The position numbers were made by a program, and so were the translations under genes. Below the pieces are notes generated by a model. That model was not told the DNA's origin. It saw nothing but the letters and a program-made list of their open reading frames with translations, and ran no database searches. A stretch of DNA of 9,252 nucleotides from positions 1-9,252 of the forward strand of contig CAAENW010000260.1 of NCBI GenBank assembly GCA_900757265.1, given 5' to 3'. Source of the stretch: an uncultured Collinsella sp. GTDB lineage: Bacteria; Actinomycetota; Coriobacteriia; Coriobacteriales; Coriobacteriaceae. Each line of letters opens with the position of its first letter. The first letter of the stretch is position 1. Positions 1 to 7,424 of the stretch are shown in pieces.

Positions 1-2
1 AA

Positions 3-25
3 GGGGACCACTTAATGTGGCCCCC
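3..25 (-). terminator. Probable terminator hairpin of the LtaS-like gene, at the window edge
   Basis: Read on the minus strand, GGGGGCCAC and GTGGTCCCC form a 9-base-pair stem (one G-U pair) around the 5-base loop ATTAA. It lies about 84 bases downstream of the stop codon of the minus-strand LtaS-like gene and is followed by TT at the window edge, so any longer T tract cannot be seen. On the plus strand the G-U pair becomes an A/C mismatch, which favours function on the minus strand. It also carries the GGGAC core seen in the other intergenic palindromes of this window. Confidence 0.4.
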
Positions 26-38
26 GTCTTGCGTAGGA

Positions 39-78
39 CTGTCCGAGCAGGGAACCTTATATGCCTCCGCCCGGACAG
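39..78. repeat. Inverted repeat, 7-base arms, function unknown
   Basis: CTGTCCG at 39-45 and CGGACAG at 72-78 are exact reverse complements separated by 26 bases. The interior shows only a trivial 3-pair hairpin (AGG/CCT at 49-57). It sits in the 3' untranslated region of the LtaS-like gene. It could be an RNA stem or a protein-binding dyad; I do not recognise it as a known RNA family. Confidence 0.3.
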
Positions 79-108
79 ACGTTTCAGTTATGAACTCGCA
101 GCTAGTCG

Positions 109-2409
109 CTATTTGATCTTGGTCGTACCCGGTGCCAGGTTGGGGTCGGTTTCGTTGGCCTCGGTCTGGAAGTGCTCCGTATAGACGTTCTTGCCGTCGC
201 GGAACATCTCGTAGTATTGCATCTTGGCGTAATCCTCGCGCGCCTTGGTGGCGGCTGCGGCAGCGGCGTCGTCACCGGTAACGTTGGAGGAGAGCGCCCA
301 GCGCAGGCTGGCGTCCTCGTAGCCCACCGAGTTGATGGCGGGCAGCGACTCGCGCAGCGTCATGTGCGCTTTCTGGTAGTCGGTCAGCGGTGCGCCGATC
401 AGCTGCATGAGCTGGGTAGACAGGTAGTTGGTGGACAGGTCGTCGACCTCGCTTGTCTGGTCGCAGCCGGCAACGTCGTAGTTGGCCCAGATGATGTAGT
501 CGGTCTGCCAAAGACGTTCCTGGTGCGTGGCGTCGTCTTCGTCGGTAAACCACTTATCGTTGAACTTGGACGGGAAGAACGGCTGATGGTCGCCCCAGAA
601 CACCACGACCACCTTGCGGTCGAGCTTGCTCAGGGCGTTGAGGAAGTAGCGCAGCGCCTGGTCGGACTGCTCAATGCACGAGACATATTCGTCGACATCG
701 GAGAGCGTGCCGTCCTCGACGGTCTTGGCGTCCAGATCGGTCGTGTCGATATTCAGGTGCATCTGCTTGTCGACCGGCAGCAGGCCCGTGTCGTAGCCCG
801 AGTGGTTCTGCATGGTTACGTCGAAGATAAACTGCGGATCGGCATTCTGGTCGAGCAGCTCCAGAATCTTGTCGTAGGTAGCCTGGTCGGTCACCATGCC
901 GCGCAGGGTATCGGCGCCCTGGAAATCGTTGATGGACAGGAACTGGTCAAAGCCAAAGTCCTTGTAGACGTTCTCGCGGTTCCAGTTGGTCGCGTGGTTG
1001 GGGTGCATGGCTGTGGTGGAATAGCCGAGCGATTTGAACTGCTCTGCCAGGTTCCCGGTCGTCTCCATGTTGTAGATGGTGTAGGGGTACACGCCCGAGC
1101 CCAGGTTGGCCATGGAGTTGCCGGTCATAAACTCAAACTCGGTATTGGCGGTACCGCCGCCGTAGGCGCTCACATAGAGCTTGCCACGGCTAAGGCAGTT
1201 GGACAGGTTCTTAAAGTACTGCGGGCCCTCGTAGCCGGCGCGCATGTTCTGGTAGATCGACAGATCCGAGAACGTCTCGTTCATGATGGCGATGACCGTG
1301 GGCTTCTCGCTGTCGAACTGCTCCTTTGCGGCGGCGCGCTCGTCGCTCTTGGCCGCGTCGGACTTGTCGTAGGCCTTGGCGTACTTTTTGAGCGTGGCCT
1401 TGGCGTCATCGACAGAGTAGTCGGCGGGTTTGGGCGGCTTGATGGACTGCGCTGCACTAATAAAGGCAGGCAGATAGCCCTCGCGCCAGTAGCTCTCGAG
1501 CGGGCGCCAGGTGTAGACGGTGATGCCGAGGGTGTTGTAGTAGTCGATGAGCGTGACATGCGCGGTCACGCCGCCCAGGCATAGCACGGCCACGAGCAGG
1601 TTGGTGAGCAGCATGCGCTTGGCGTTGGCGGCACCCTTCTGGCGATGCGGCGCCACCAGGCCGGCGTACTCGCATAGCAGCATGGCGATGGCGGTAAAGC
1701 CCATGGACAGCACGCAGAACAGCGAGATGGAGAAGGTGTAGCCATTGCCGGCGACCGCGGCGGCGGTGGAGATGGCCGAAAGGTCGCCCGGCTGGATGGG
1801 CATGGATTTAAACGTGATGACGAAGAACTCGGCAATGCCCAGGACAAAGAGGGCAAAGGCCAGGACCGCGGGAGCTGCGCCGTGGCGCTGGAATAGGAAG
1901 AACAGGCCGACCATGAGCACGGTGATGATGGCCCACTCGAGCAGGATGCACAGGGGGTAGACCCAGGTAAAGTCGTGGTTGGACGAGACCTCCATGCCCA
2001 GCAGCGCAGAGACGCCGGCGAGCAGCAGGCACAAGACGGCGGCGACGAGCGGTTTGCCCACAAAGGCGCCGCGCAGGCGGGCGAGCTTGCCAGTGGGGGC
2101 GGGGGCGTCGGGCGCGGCGAACGCAAAGACGCGCGGGGCGATGCGGTCACGTGCGATGCTGGCCCAAGCGCAGCCGGTGAGGATGGCGTTGGTCAGGATG
2201 AGCATCACAAAGGCGAGCGGCTCGTTTTGGGCGACGAGGCCAATGGCGCCCCAAATGGTCAAAAAGACCTGGAACAGGCCGAAGGCGACGCTCCACCCAA
2301 GAGCGCTTTTGGCAACGGTGCCCGACTGAGCGCGAATGGCCTTGGCCTCGCGCAAAACAAGGTAGACGGTCGCCGCAAGACCGACGAGCGAGATGGCGGC
2401 AGCGAACAT
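109..2409 (-). CDS. LtaS-family membrane phosphoglycerol transferase (sulfatase fold)
   Basis: Predicted 766-residue polytopic membrane enzyme with an extracellular alkaline-phosphatase/sulfatase-type domain, related to lipoteichoic acid synthase, which moves glycerol-phosphate from phosphatidylglycerol onto a lipid-anchored polymer outside the membrane. About eight hydrophobic segments are visible (roughly residues 1-19, 36-59, 65-85, 120-141, 148-173, 179-200, 224-249, 266-288), then a charged linker and the catalytic domain. Family motifs: NETFSD at 377-382 (metal-ligand Glu), GGGTANTEFE around 417-426 with the expected nucleophile Thr420, WNRE at 476-479 after His469, NH at 535-536, and WGDH at 605-608. 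The metal and nucleophile positions all look intact. The start is ATG at 2409: AGGAG lies 7 bases upstream. A GTG at 2424 would put that ribosome binding site inside the gene. Canonical LtaS has five membrane helices, so three seem to be added at the N terminus. The exact product (LTA, another polyglycerol-phosphate, or glycan decoration) cannot be told from sequence. Confidence 0.88.
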   Translation of the reverse strand: MFAAAISLVGLAATVYLVLREAKAIRAQSGTVAKSALGWSVAFGLFQVFLTIWGAIGLVAQNEPLAFVMLILTNAILTGCAWASIARDRIAPRVFAFAAPDAPAPTGKLARLRGAFVGKPLVAAVLCLLLAGVSALLGMEVSSNHDFTWVYPLCILLEWAIITVLMVGLFFLFQRHGAAPAVLAFALFVLGIAEFFVITFKSMPIQPGDLSAISTAAAVAGNGYTFSISLFCVLSMGFTAIAMLLCEYAGLVAPHRQKGAANAKRMLLTNLLVAVLCLGGVTAHVTLIDYYNTLGITVYTWRPLESYWREGYLPAFISAAQSIKPPKPADYSVDDAKATLKKYAKAYDKSDAAKSDERAAAKEQFDSEKPTVIAIMNETFSDLSIYQNMRAGYEGPQYFKNLSNCLSRGKLYVSAYGGGTANTEFEFMTGNSMANLGSGVYPYTIYNMETTGNLAEQFKSLGYSTTAMHPNHATNWNRENVYKDFGFDQFLSINDFQGADTLRGMVTDQATYDKILELLDQNADPQFIFDVTMQNHSGYDTGLLPVDKQMHLNIDTTDLDAKTVEDGTLSDVDEYVSCIEQSDQALRYFLNALSKLDRKVVVVFWGDHQPFFPSKFNDKWFTDEDDATHQERLWQTDYIIWANYDVAGCDQTSEVDDLSTNYLSTQLMQLIGAPLTDYQKAHMTLRESLPAINSVGYEDASLRWALSSNVTGDDAAAAAATKAREDYAKMQYYEMFRDGKNVYTEHFQTEANETDPNLAPGTTKIK

Positions 2410-2622
2410 GCTGAGACTCCTCACAAACTAAAACCTACGAAAACGGGGGTTTACCCGATTGTTACCAAGATATGCGCTGCAATTGGTGGCTGCGCACAAC
2501 AACCAGCCATATTAACGCGCACGTGTGGCGGTGTGGCGCAATGTAGTGGCGACCTGCGCGATAATGGACGGGAATTACACGGAAACGTAAAGGCTTCTTA
2601 AAGAAATGGCGAGGATGAGGCG
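2410..2622. promoter_or_regulatory. Divergent intergenic region between the LtaS-like and nitroreductase genes
   Basis: This 213-base gap is less GC-rich than the genes beside it and must hold the promoters for both divergent genes. For the nitroreductase, GATAAT at 2560-2565 is a possible -10 box, but no good -35 box stands 16-19 bases upstream. I find no convincing minus-strand promoter. Two dyads are present: TGCGC (2473-2477) with GCGCA (2492-2496), and CGCGCA (2516-2521) with TGCGCG (2555-2560). The second ends within the candidate -10 box and could be an operator, though such short GC-rich dyads also arise by chance. Confidence 0.3.
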
Positions 2623-3471
2623 ATGAACGAGCAGGTTTGCACCAAGGCTGTGGATACGTGTGGCTATCCGGTCGAGACGACGGGCAATGCGGTGCTGGAC
2701 ACGTTGGAGCACCGTTCCTCCACGCGTGCCTTCGCGCGTGATGACGACGACCGTCCCGTAGCGGTGACCGATGAGCAGAGGGCGGCGATTTTGCATGCGG
2801 CGAGTCGCGCGCCGTCGGCGGGCGCCATGATGATGTATTCCATCGTGAGCATTCGCGAGCAGGCTACGCTGGACCGTCTGGCTGACCTGTGCGACCACCA
2901 GCCCATGATCGCCAAGGCGCCCTGGGCACTAATATTTGTGGTCGATTATGCCAAGTGGATCGATCTGTTTGAGCACGTGGGCTGCTTTGAACCCGAGTTT
3001 GTCGAGCGCACGGGCAAGGCGCCCCGTCGTGCACCGGGTCTGGGCGACTTTGCCATCGCGGCTCAGGATGCCGTGATCGCCGCGCAAAACGCCGTGGTTG
3101 CCGCCGAGGCCCTGGGGCTGGGGAGCTGCTACATTGGCGACATCGTCGAGAACGCTGAGGAAGTTGCCGCGCTGCTCGATCTGCCGCCCTATACCATGCC
3201 GCTATCGATGCTCATCATCGGCACGCCCCGTAAGGAGCGCCCGGCAATCGCGCACCCCGTGGTGAACCTGGTGCACGAGGAGCGCTACTGCCGTGCGGAT
3301 GCCGCGACGATGGATGTGCAGGTGGCCGAGATGGATGCGATGTTTCGCCCGCACGCCCGCGAGGTGGGCGAGCGCGTCATCGACATCTACACCCGTAAGC
3401 ACACGAGCCCCTTTATGGCCGAGATGAGCCGCTCTATGGAGTGGTGGTTCAAAAACTGGCTCGGAAAATGA
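2623..3471 (+). CDS. Nitroreductase-family FMN oxidoreductase
   Basis: A 282-residue cytoplasmic protein of the nitroreductase superfamily, which uses FMN and NAD(P)H to reduce nitro groups, quinones, flavins or similar acceptors; the natural substrate is not predictable. Visible family signatures are the N-terminal FMN phosphate-binding motif HRSSTRAF at 30-37, the SRAPSAGAMMMYS stretch at 61-73 where members contact the flavin, and LGLGSCYIGDI at 164-174, the usual flavin-proximal glycine-rich segment. Family members are often about 200-240 residues; this one has a central insert around 105-145 and a C-terminal tail from about 215 with aromatic residues (EWWFKNW near 273-279). The start ATG at 2623 has GAGG 8 bases upstream. 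It is transcribed alone, diverging from the LtaS-like gene and followed by a palindrome, so the context gives no functional clue. Confidence 0.87.
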   Translation: MNEQVCTKAVDTCGYPVETTGNAVLDTLEHRSSTRAFARDDDDRPVAVTDEQRAAILHAASRAPSAGAMMMYSIVSIREQATLDRLADLCDHQPMIAKAPWALIFVVDYAKWIDLFEHVGCFEPEFVERTGKAPRRAPGLGDFAIAAQDAVIAAQNAVVAAEALGLGSCYIGDIVENAEEVAALLDLPPYTMPLSMLIIGTPRKERPAIAHPVVNLVHEERYCRADAATMDVQVAEMDAMFRPHAREVGERVIDIYTRKHTSPFMAEMSRSMEWWFKNWLGK

Positions 3472-3472
3472 C

Positions 3473-3507
3473 GAATGTGACAAAGGGGGCGTCCCCTTGT
3501 CACATTC
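3473..3507. repeat. Intergenic palindrome between the nitroreductase and kup genes
   Basis: GAATGTGACAA (3473-3483) and TTGTCACATTC (3497-3507) form 11 exact pairs. After one bulged A, GGGG (3485-3488) pairs with CCCC (3493-3496) around a 4-base loop. It begins two bases after the nitroreductase stop codon. No T tract follows on the plus strand, so a classical intrinsic terminator is doubtful, although the stem is strong. It resembles a dispersed palindromic repeat and carries the GTCCC core at 3491-3495. Confidence 0.65.
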
Positions 3508-3516
3508 CATATCGCC

Positions 3517-3535
3517 GCGGTGGCCTAAAGGCCGC
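3517..3535 (+). terminator. Weak GC-rich hairpin upstream of kup
   Basis: GGCC (3522-3525) pairs with GGCC (3530-3533) around TAAA, and GC on each side (3517-3518, 3534-3535) can extend the stem across a bulge. A mildly T-rich stretch (ATAAATGTTTATC) follows. It could help end nitroreductase transcription together with the palindrome just before it, but the stem is short. Confidence 0.2.
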
Positions 3536-3589
3536 ATAAATGTTTATCTAGCTGGGAAAACGGTGCCATTAAAATATGGGCTGATTACA

Positions 3590-3620
3590 TATAATCCCGT
3601 CGAACGTTAAAATTGGGAGG
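3590..3620 (+). promoter_or_regulatory. Candidate kup -10 box and ribosome binding site
   Basis: TATAAT at 3590-3595 matches the sigma70-type -10 consensus exactly and stands out in this GC-rich DNA. No clear -35 hexamer is visible 16-19 bases upstream. Transcription would begin near 3602, giving a leader of about 30 bases, too short for a c-di-AMP (ydaO-type) riboswitch. GGGAGG at 3615-3620 lies 10 bases before the ATG at 3631 and is the likely Shine-Dalgarno site. Confidence 0.5.
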
Positions 3621-3630
3621 AAACCGGCTT

Positions 3631-5658
3631 ATGGAACAAAAGGCAAAGGAAGTAGCCTCGCACGCTGCGATTCCTGTGAGCATCTCGGCGATGCTCGTCA
3701 CGCTGGGCGTGGTGTATGGCGATATCGGCACCAGCCCCATGTATGTAACCAAGGCGCTCGTTGCCGGCAACGGCGGCATCGGAAGCGTCACGCAGGAGTT
3801 CGTGCTCGGCGCGCTCTCCCTTGTCGTGTGGACGGTCACGCTGCTGACGACCGTCAAGTACGTGCTGATCTCGCTGCGCGCCGACAACCACGGCGAGGGC
3901 GGCATCTTTGCCCTGTACAGCCTGGTCAAGCGCTGCGGCAAGTGGCTCATCATCCCCGCCATGCTGGGCGGCGCGGCGCTCCTCGCCGACGGCATCCTGA
4001 CGCCTGCCGTTACCGTCACCACGGCCATCGAGGGCCTGCGCACCATCCCGGCGGTCCATGCCGTGCTCGGTGACGACCAGGGTCGTGTCGTCGCCATCAC
4101 GCTTGCCATCATCATCGCGCTCTTCTTGGTGCAGCGCATCGGCACGGCCAAGATCGGTCACGCCTTCGGCCCCATCATGACGCTGTGGTTTTTGTTCCTG
4201 GGCGGCACGGGCCTGTTCTTTGTCTGCCAGTATCCCGCGGTGCTGCTGTGCCTCAACCCGTTGCGTGGCATCGCTTTTCTGCTGAGCCCCAACAACCATG
4301 CGGGCATCATGATTTTGGGCAGCTGCTTCCTCGCTACCACCGGTGCCGAGGCGCTCTATTCCGACATGGGCCATGTGGGCCGCGGCAACATCTATGCCAC
4401 CTGGCCGTTCGTTAAGTGCTGCCTGCTGCTGTCCTACATGGGCCAGGGCGCGTGGCTTATCAACAACGCCGGCAACCCGGAGCTCATGGGTATCGCCGAC
4501 CTCAACCCCTTCTACCAGATGCTCGCCCCGGGTCTGCGCCCCTTTGCCGTCGGCCTTTCCACCGTCGCGGCCATCATCGCCTCGCAGGCGCTCATCACCG
4601 GCGCATTCTCGCTGGTGTCCGAGGCCAGCCGCCTGGACCTCATGCCGCATATGCAGGTCTTCTATCCTGCCGAGACCAAGGGCCAGCTCTATATCCCCAT
4701 GGTCAACAACGTCATGCTCGTGGGCTGCGTCGTCGTGGTGCTGCTGTTCCAGAACTCGGCGCACATGGAGGCCGCGTACGGCCTGGCCATTACCCTGACC
4801 ATGATGTGCACGACAATGCTGCTCTTCTTCTATCTGCACGTGGAGCGCAATCTCAAGGTCGCGCCGTGGATCTTTGCCGCCTTCTTCCTTATGCTCGAGG
4901 GCTTCTTCTTTGTGAGCTCGCTCACCAAGTTCTTCCACGGCGGCTATTTCACCATCCTTATGGCCGCGCTCATCATGGGCATCATGGTGTGCTGGTACAA
5001 CGGCACGGCGGTCGAGCAACGTCAGTTTACGCTGCTGCCGCTGCGCAGCTATCTGCCGCAGCTCAAACGCCTGCGCGACGACGATCGCTACGAGCTCATG
5101 AGCGACAACATCGTGTACCTGACCAAGGACACCAACACCGACTATATCGACCGCGATATCGTCTACTCGATTTTGGACAAGCACCCCAAGCGCGCTCGTG
5201 CCTGGTGGTTCGTGAATGTCGAGACCATGGACGAGCCGCATACCTTTGCCTACTCGGTCGAGACGTTCGGCACCGACTACGTATTCCGCGTGCATCTGTA
5301 CCTGGGCTATAAGATCAACCAGCGCGTCAATGCTTACCTGCGCCAGGTTGTTCAGGACCTGGCCGCCAGCGGTGAGCTGCCGGCGCAGACGCACGACTAC
5401 TCGGTCTACAAGGATCCGGGCAACATCGGTACGTTTAAGTTCGTCATGATCCGCAAGCTGCTGGCGCCCGAAAGCGACGTGGAGCCCAGCGAGCGTACGG
5501 CCATCACGCTCAAGTACATCATCCGCCGTGCTGCCGGCACCCCCGCGCGCTGGTACGGCCTGGAGAACTCCAACGTGAGCTTTGAGTACGTGCCGCTGTT
5601 CACCAAGTTTAAGGCCGTGAGCAAGATGCAGCGCCTGGCTCCCGACGAGCGTCCGTAG
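3631..5658 (+). CDS. kup: Kup potassium uptake permease
   Basis: A 675-residue member of the KUP/HAK/KT family, integral membrane proteins that import K+ (proton symport in the well-studied members). The start ATG at 3631 follows GGGAGG; a TTG at 3613 would overlap that site and is unlikely. Signature motifs are present in order: YGDIGTSP at 29-36 in the first helix, RADNHGEGG at 83-91, DGILTPAVTV at 120-129, and TGAEALYSDMGHVGR at 237-251. Hydrophobic segments continue to about residue 457, consistent with twelve helices, followed by a soluble cytoplasmic domain of about 215 residues as in other Kup proteins. Nothing looks truncated. It has its own -10 box and is followed 136 bases later by a KdpD/KdpE-type sensor system in the same direction, which supports a role in regulated K+ homeostasis. 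Confidence 0.96.
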   Translation: MEQKAKEVASHAAIPVSISAMLVTLGVVYGDIGTSPMYVTKALVAGNGGIGSVTQEFVLGALSLVVWTVTLLTTVKYVLISLRADNHGEGGIFALYSLVKRCGKWLIIPAMLGGAALLADGILTPAVTVTTAIEGLRTIPAVHAVLGDDQGRVVAITLAIIIALFLVQRIGTAKIGHAFGPIMTLWFLFLGGTGLFFVCQYPAVLLCLNPLRGIAFLLSPNNHAGIMILGSCFLATTGAEALYSDMGHVGRGNIYATWPFVKCCLLLSYMGQGAWLINNAGNPELMGIADLNPFYQMLAPGLRPFAVGLSTVAAIIASQALITGAFSLVSEASRLDLMPHMQVFYPAETKGQLYIPMVNNVMLVGCVVVVLLFQNSAHMEAAYGLAITLTMMCTTMLLFFYLHVERNLKVAPWIFAAFFLMLEGFFFVSSLTKFFHGGYFTILMAALIMGIMVCWYNGTAVEQRQFTLLPLRSYLPQLKRLRDDDRYELMSDNIVYLTKDTNTDYIDRDIVYSILDKHPKRARAWWFVNVETMDEPHTFAYSVETFGTDYVFRVHLYLGYKINQRVNAYLRQVVQDLAASGELPAQTHDYSVYKDPGNIGTFKFVMIRKLLAPESDVEPSERTAITLKYIIRRAAGTPARWYGLENSNVSFEYVPLFTKFKAVSKMQRLAPDERP

Positions 5659-5700
5659 TCGACGTCTGCTGTTTGTCTAGCGACCGCAGGCTGCAAAGGC

Positions 5701-5706
5701 TATACA
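5701..5706 (+). promoter_or_regulatory. Possible -10 box ahead of the kdpD-kdpE leader
   Basis: TATACA at 5701-5706 resembles a -10 box; the matching -35 position (TAGCGA, 5678-5683, 17-base spacer) agrees with consensus at only three of six bases. If it is used, RNA would begin near 5712, at the foot of the hairpin that follows, making that hairpin a leader structure for the kinase gene. The evidence is weak. Confidence 0.25.
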
Positions 5707-5710
5707 CTTG

Positions 5711-5774
5711 AAACCACCACAAGGAGGCCACCACCGCAAAGGCGCCAGTCCCCTTTGTGGTGGTTTTTGTTTTT
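5711..5774 (+). terminator. Intrinsic terminator after kup / possible attenuator before kdpD
   Basis: The right arm TTGTGGTGGTTT (5755-5766) runs into a T-rich tract ending at 5774, as in an intrinsic terminator. Two different upstream segments can pair with it. The first is AAACCACCACAA at 5711-5722, giving 12 exact pairs plus GG/CC after a bulge. The second is CCACCAC at 5728-5734 with AAAGG at 5738-5742, giving 12 pairs with a 3-base bulge and a 9-base loop. The two pairings exclude each other. A strong Shine-Dalgarno-like AAGGAGG (5721-5727) lies in the first arm with no start codon at useful distance. The T tract ends only 20 bases before the kinase start codon. Confidence 0.75.
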
Positions 5775-5794
5775 GAGAGAGGGGCGGGGCGCTG

Positions 5795-7420
5795 ATGGAC
5801 GTCCGTGCGGACGGCGATATTGCCGAGAACTTTTGGTGGCGGCGTACAACGCTGACGCGTCGCAGCCCTCTGTATGACGCCTGCGTATCGGCGGGGCTGC
5901 TAGCCGCGGCGACGATTGTGGGCGCGCTGCTCGACCATCCGGGGCTCGCGCCGAGCATCATGATCGTCTATGTGTTCGCCGTGCAGCTGTGCGCTTTCTT
6001 TACCTGGAGCCGCCTGTACTGCCTGCTGAGCTCGGCTGCCGCCGTGGCGCTCTACAACTTCTTGTTTGTCGACCCGCGCTACGCGCTGTCGTTTATCGAC
6101 CGCGTCTATCCCGGCATGTTCTTTATCATGTTTGCGGTCTCGCTCGTATCGAGCTCGATCGCGCTGGCCCTGCGCCGCGCCTTGGCGCAGGCTGCCGCCA
6201 GCGACCGTCGCACGCAGATGGTGCTCGAGACCAACCGCATGCTGCAGCGGTGTGGCGATCAGCAACAGATTGTGCACGCTATGGCAACGCAGCTGGCGCG
6301 TCTTTCGGACTGTCCGGTCGTGTGGTATAGCGCCGATGCCGATAACGATGACCTGCTGCCGCGCACGACGTACACGGCCGTGGGCGATGCCGCGCCGGTA
6401 CACCAGCTGGCGCCGCAGATGCCGCCGCGGCTCTCGGCGTCCGCCTATGTGGGAACGCCGCTCGATGCCACCTATGGCGCCTCGGCGTTCTACGGCATAT
6501 ACCTGACCGTGCGCTCGGGCGACACCATGGTGCGCGCGGGCGATCCCGCCTCGGTGGTGGGGGTGTTCGCCATTGTCGCCGAGCCCGATGCGCTGACGCC
6601 CGAGGAGCGGACGCTTGCCGATGCCATCGTGAGCGAAGGCGAGCTGGCGCTCGATCGCGCCCGCGCCATGGAGGCCCGCGAGGAAGCGGCGGTGCTTGCT
6701 AAAAACGAGCAACTTCGCGCCAACTTGCTGCGCTCCATCTCGCACGACCTGCGCACGCCGCTTACCAGTATTTCTGGCAATGCCGATGTACTACTCGATC
6801 AGGGTTCGACCGGTACCGCCGTGCTCGACGATCAGACGCGCCGCGGCATGCTCCTATCCATTCGTTCGGATGCGCAATGGCTCAACGCTACCGTCGAGAA
6901 TCTGCTCGCCATCACCAAGCTCGAGGGCGGCGGTATGCACCTGTCGACCACGCTCGAGCTTATGGACGATATCGTCGAGGAGGCGCTGCGCCACGTGAAC
7001 CCGGCCGTGCGCGAGCACGACCTCAAGGTGGTGGCGTGCGATGAGCCGGCGCTCGTCAACGTCGACGCGCGCCTGATGGTGCAGCTGGTGGTCAATCTGG
7101 TGAACAACGCCATCGCCTATACGCCTGCGGGCTCGCGTATCGTAATCTCGATTGGCGTCCATGATGGATGCGTGGCGTGCTCGGTGGCCGATGACGGCCC
7201 GGGCATCGCGCCCGAGGACCGCGAGCGGATCTTTGAGTCGTTCTACACCGCCAACCATGGCCTGGCCGACAGCTGCCGCAGTGTGGGCTTGGGGCTTTCG
7301 CTCTGCCGCTCCATTGCGCTGGCACATGGCGGTAGCATAGAGGTTACCGCGGCGGACCCTCACGGTTCGGTCTTTACGATTGAGCTTCCCGCCGCCGACG
7401 TTTCGTTTGATAAGGAGTAG
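5795..7420 (+). CDS. kdpD: KdpD-type sensor histidine kinase lacking the N-terminal KdpD and USP domains
   Basis: A 541-residue membrane histidine kinase. Residues about 27-128 form the four-helix membrane block typical of KdpD (DUF4118-like), including the family-like FLFVDPRYALSF at 89-100. Residues about 140-290 form a GAF-like linker with little recognisable motif. The kinase core is complete: H-box SISHDLRTPL at 314-323 with phospho-acceptor His317, N-box NLVNNAIAYTP at 434-444, G1 DDGPGI at 466-471, F-box FESFY at 480-484, and G2 GLGLSL at 498-503. DLRT at 318-321 fits the phosphatase motif of this kinase class. Canonical KdpD of about 900 residues has a Walker-type KdpD domain and a universal-stress-like domain before the helices; both are absent. 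Upstream DNA is the kup terminator, so this is a natural short form rather than a late start. The start ATG at 5795 follows a modest GAGAGGGG (5777-5784). It would phosphorylate the regulator encoded 4 bases downstream. Confidence 0.9.
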   Translation: MDVRADGDIAENFWWRRTTLTRRSPLYDACVSAGLLAAATIVGALLDHPGLAPSIMIVYVFAVQLCAFFTWSRLYCLLSSAAAVALYNFLFVDPRYALSFIDRVYPGMFFIMFAVSLVSSSIALALRRALAQAAASDRRTQMVLETNRMLQRCGDQQQIVHAMATQLARLSDCPVVWYSADADNDDLLPRTTYTAVGDAAPVHQLAPQMPPRLSASAYVGTPLDATYGASAFYGIYLTVRSGDTMVRAGDPASVVGVFAIVAEPDALTPEERTLADAIVSEGELALDRARAMEAREEAAVLAKNEQLRANLLRSISHDLRTPLTSISGNADVLLDQGSTGTAVLDDQTRRGMLLSIRSDAQWLNATVENLLAITKLEGGGMHLSTTLELMDDIVEEALRHVNPAVREHDLKVVACDEPALVNVDARLMVQLVVNLVNNAIAYTPAGSRIVISIGVHDGCVACSVADDGPGIAPEDRERIFESFYTANHGLADSCRSVGLGLSLCRSIALAHGGSIEVTAADPHGSVFTIELPAADVSFDKE

Positions 7421-7424
7421 CGCT

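Noticed and set aside
172..1584. 470-residue plus-strand open frame opposite the LtaS-like gene
   Set aside because: Low-complexity Val/Gly/Leu-rich translation with no motif, fully antisense to a gene with intact catalytic motifs. It is a shadow frame.
3508..3630. c-di-AMP (ydaO-type) riboswitch before kup
   Set aside because: Such riboswitches are known on K+ transporter genes, but the leader after the -10 box is only about 30 bases and none of the conserved ydaO segments is visible.
3607..5394. 595-residue minus-strand open frame opposite kup
   Set aside because: It is the mirror of a strongly conserved Kup gene. Its composition (very rich in His, Gln, Asp, Arg, with no domain) is typical of antisense frames in GC-rich DNA, and it has no ribosome binding site that I can see.
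5721..5740. Leader peptide started by AAGGAGG
   Set aside because: No ATG, GTG or TTG occurs at a usable distance downstream of this Shine-Dalgarno-like site, so no leader peptide can be supported.
5900..6745. 281-residue minus-strand open frame opposite the kinase
   Set aside because: Arg/His/Gly-rich shadow of the membrane and linker part of the kinase, with no protein family resemblance.
7380..7424. Upstream ATG start for the response regulator
   Set aside because: It lies within the kinase gene, lacks a ribosome binding site and adds residues not typical of receiver domains; GTG at 7425 has an ideally spaced AAGGAG.
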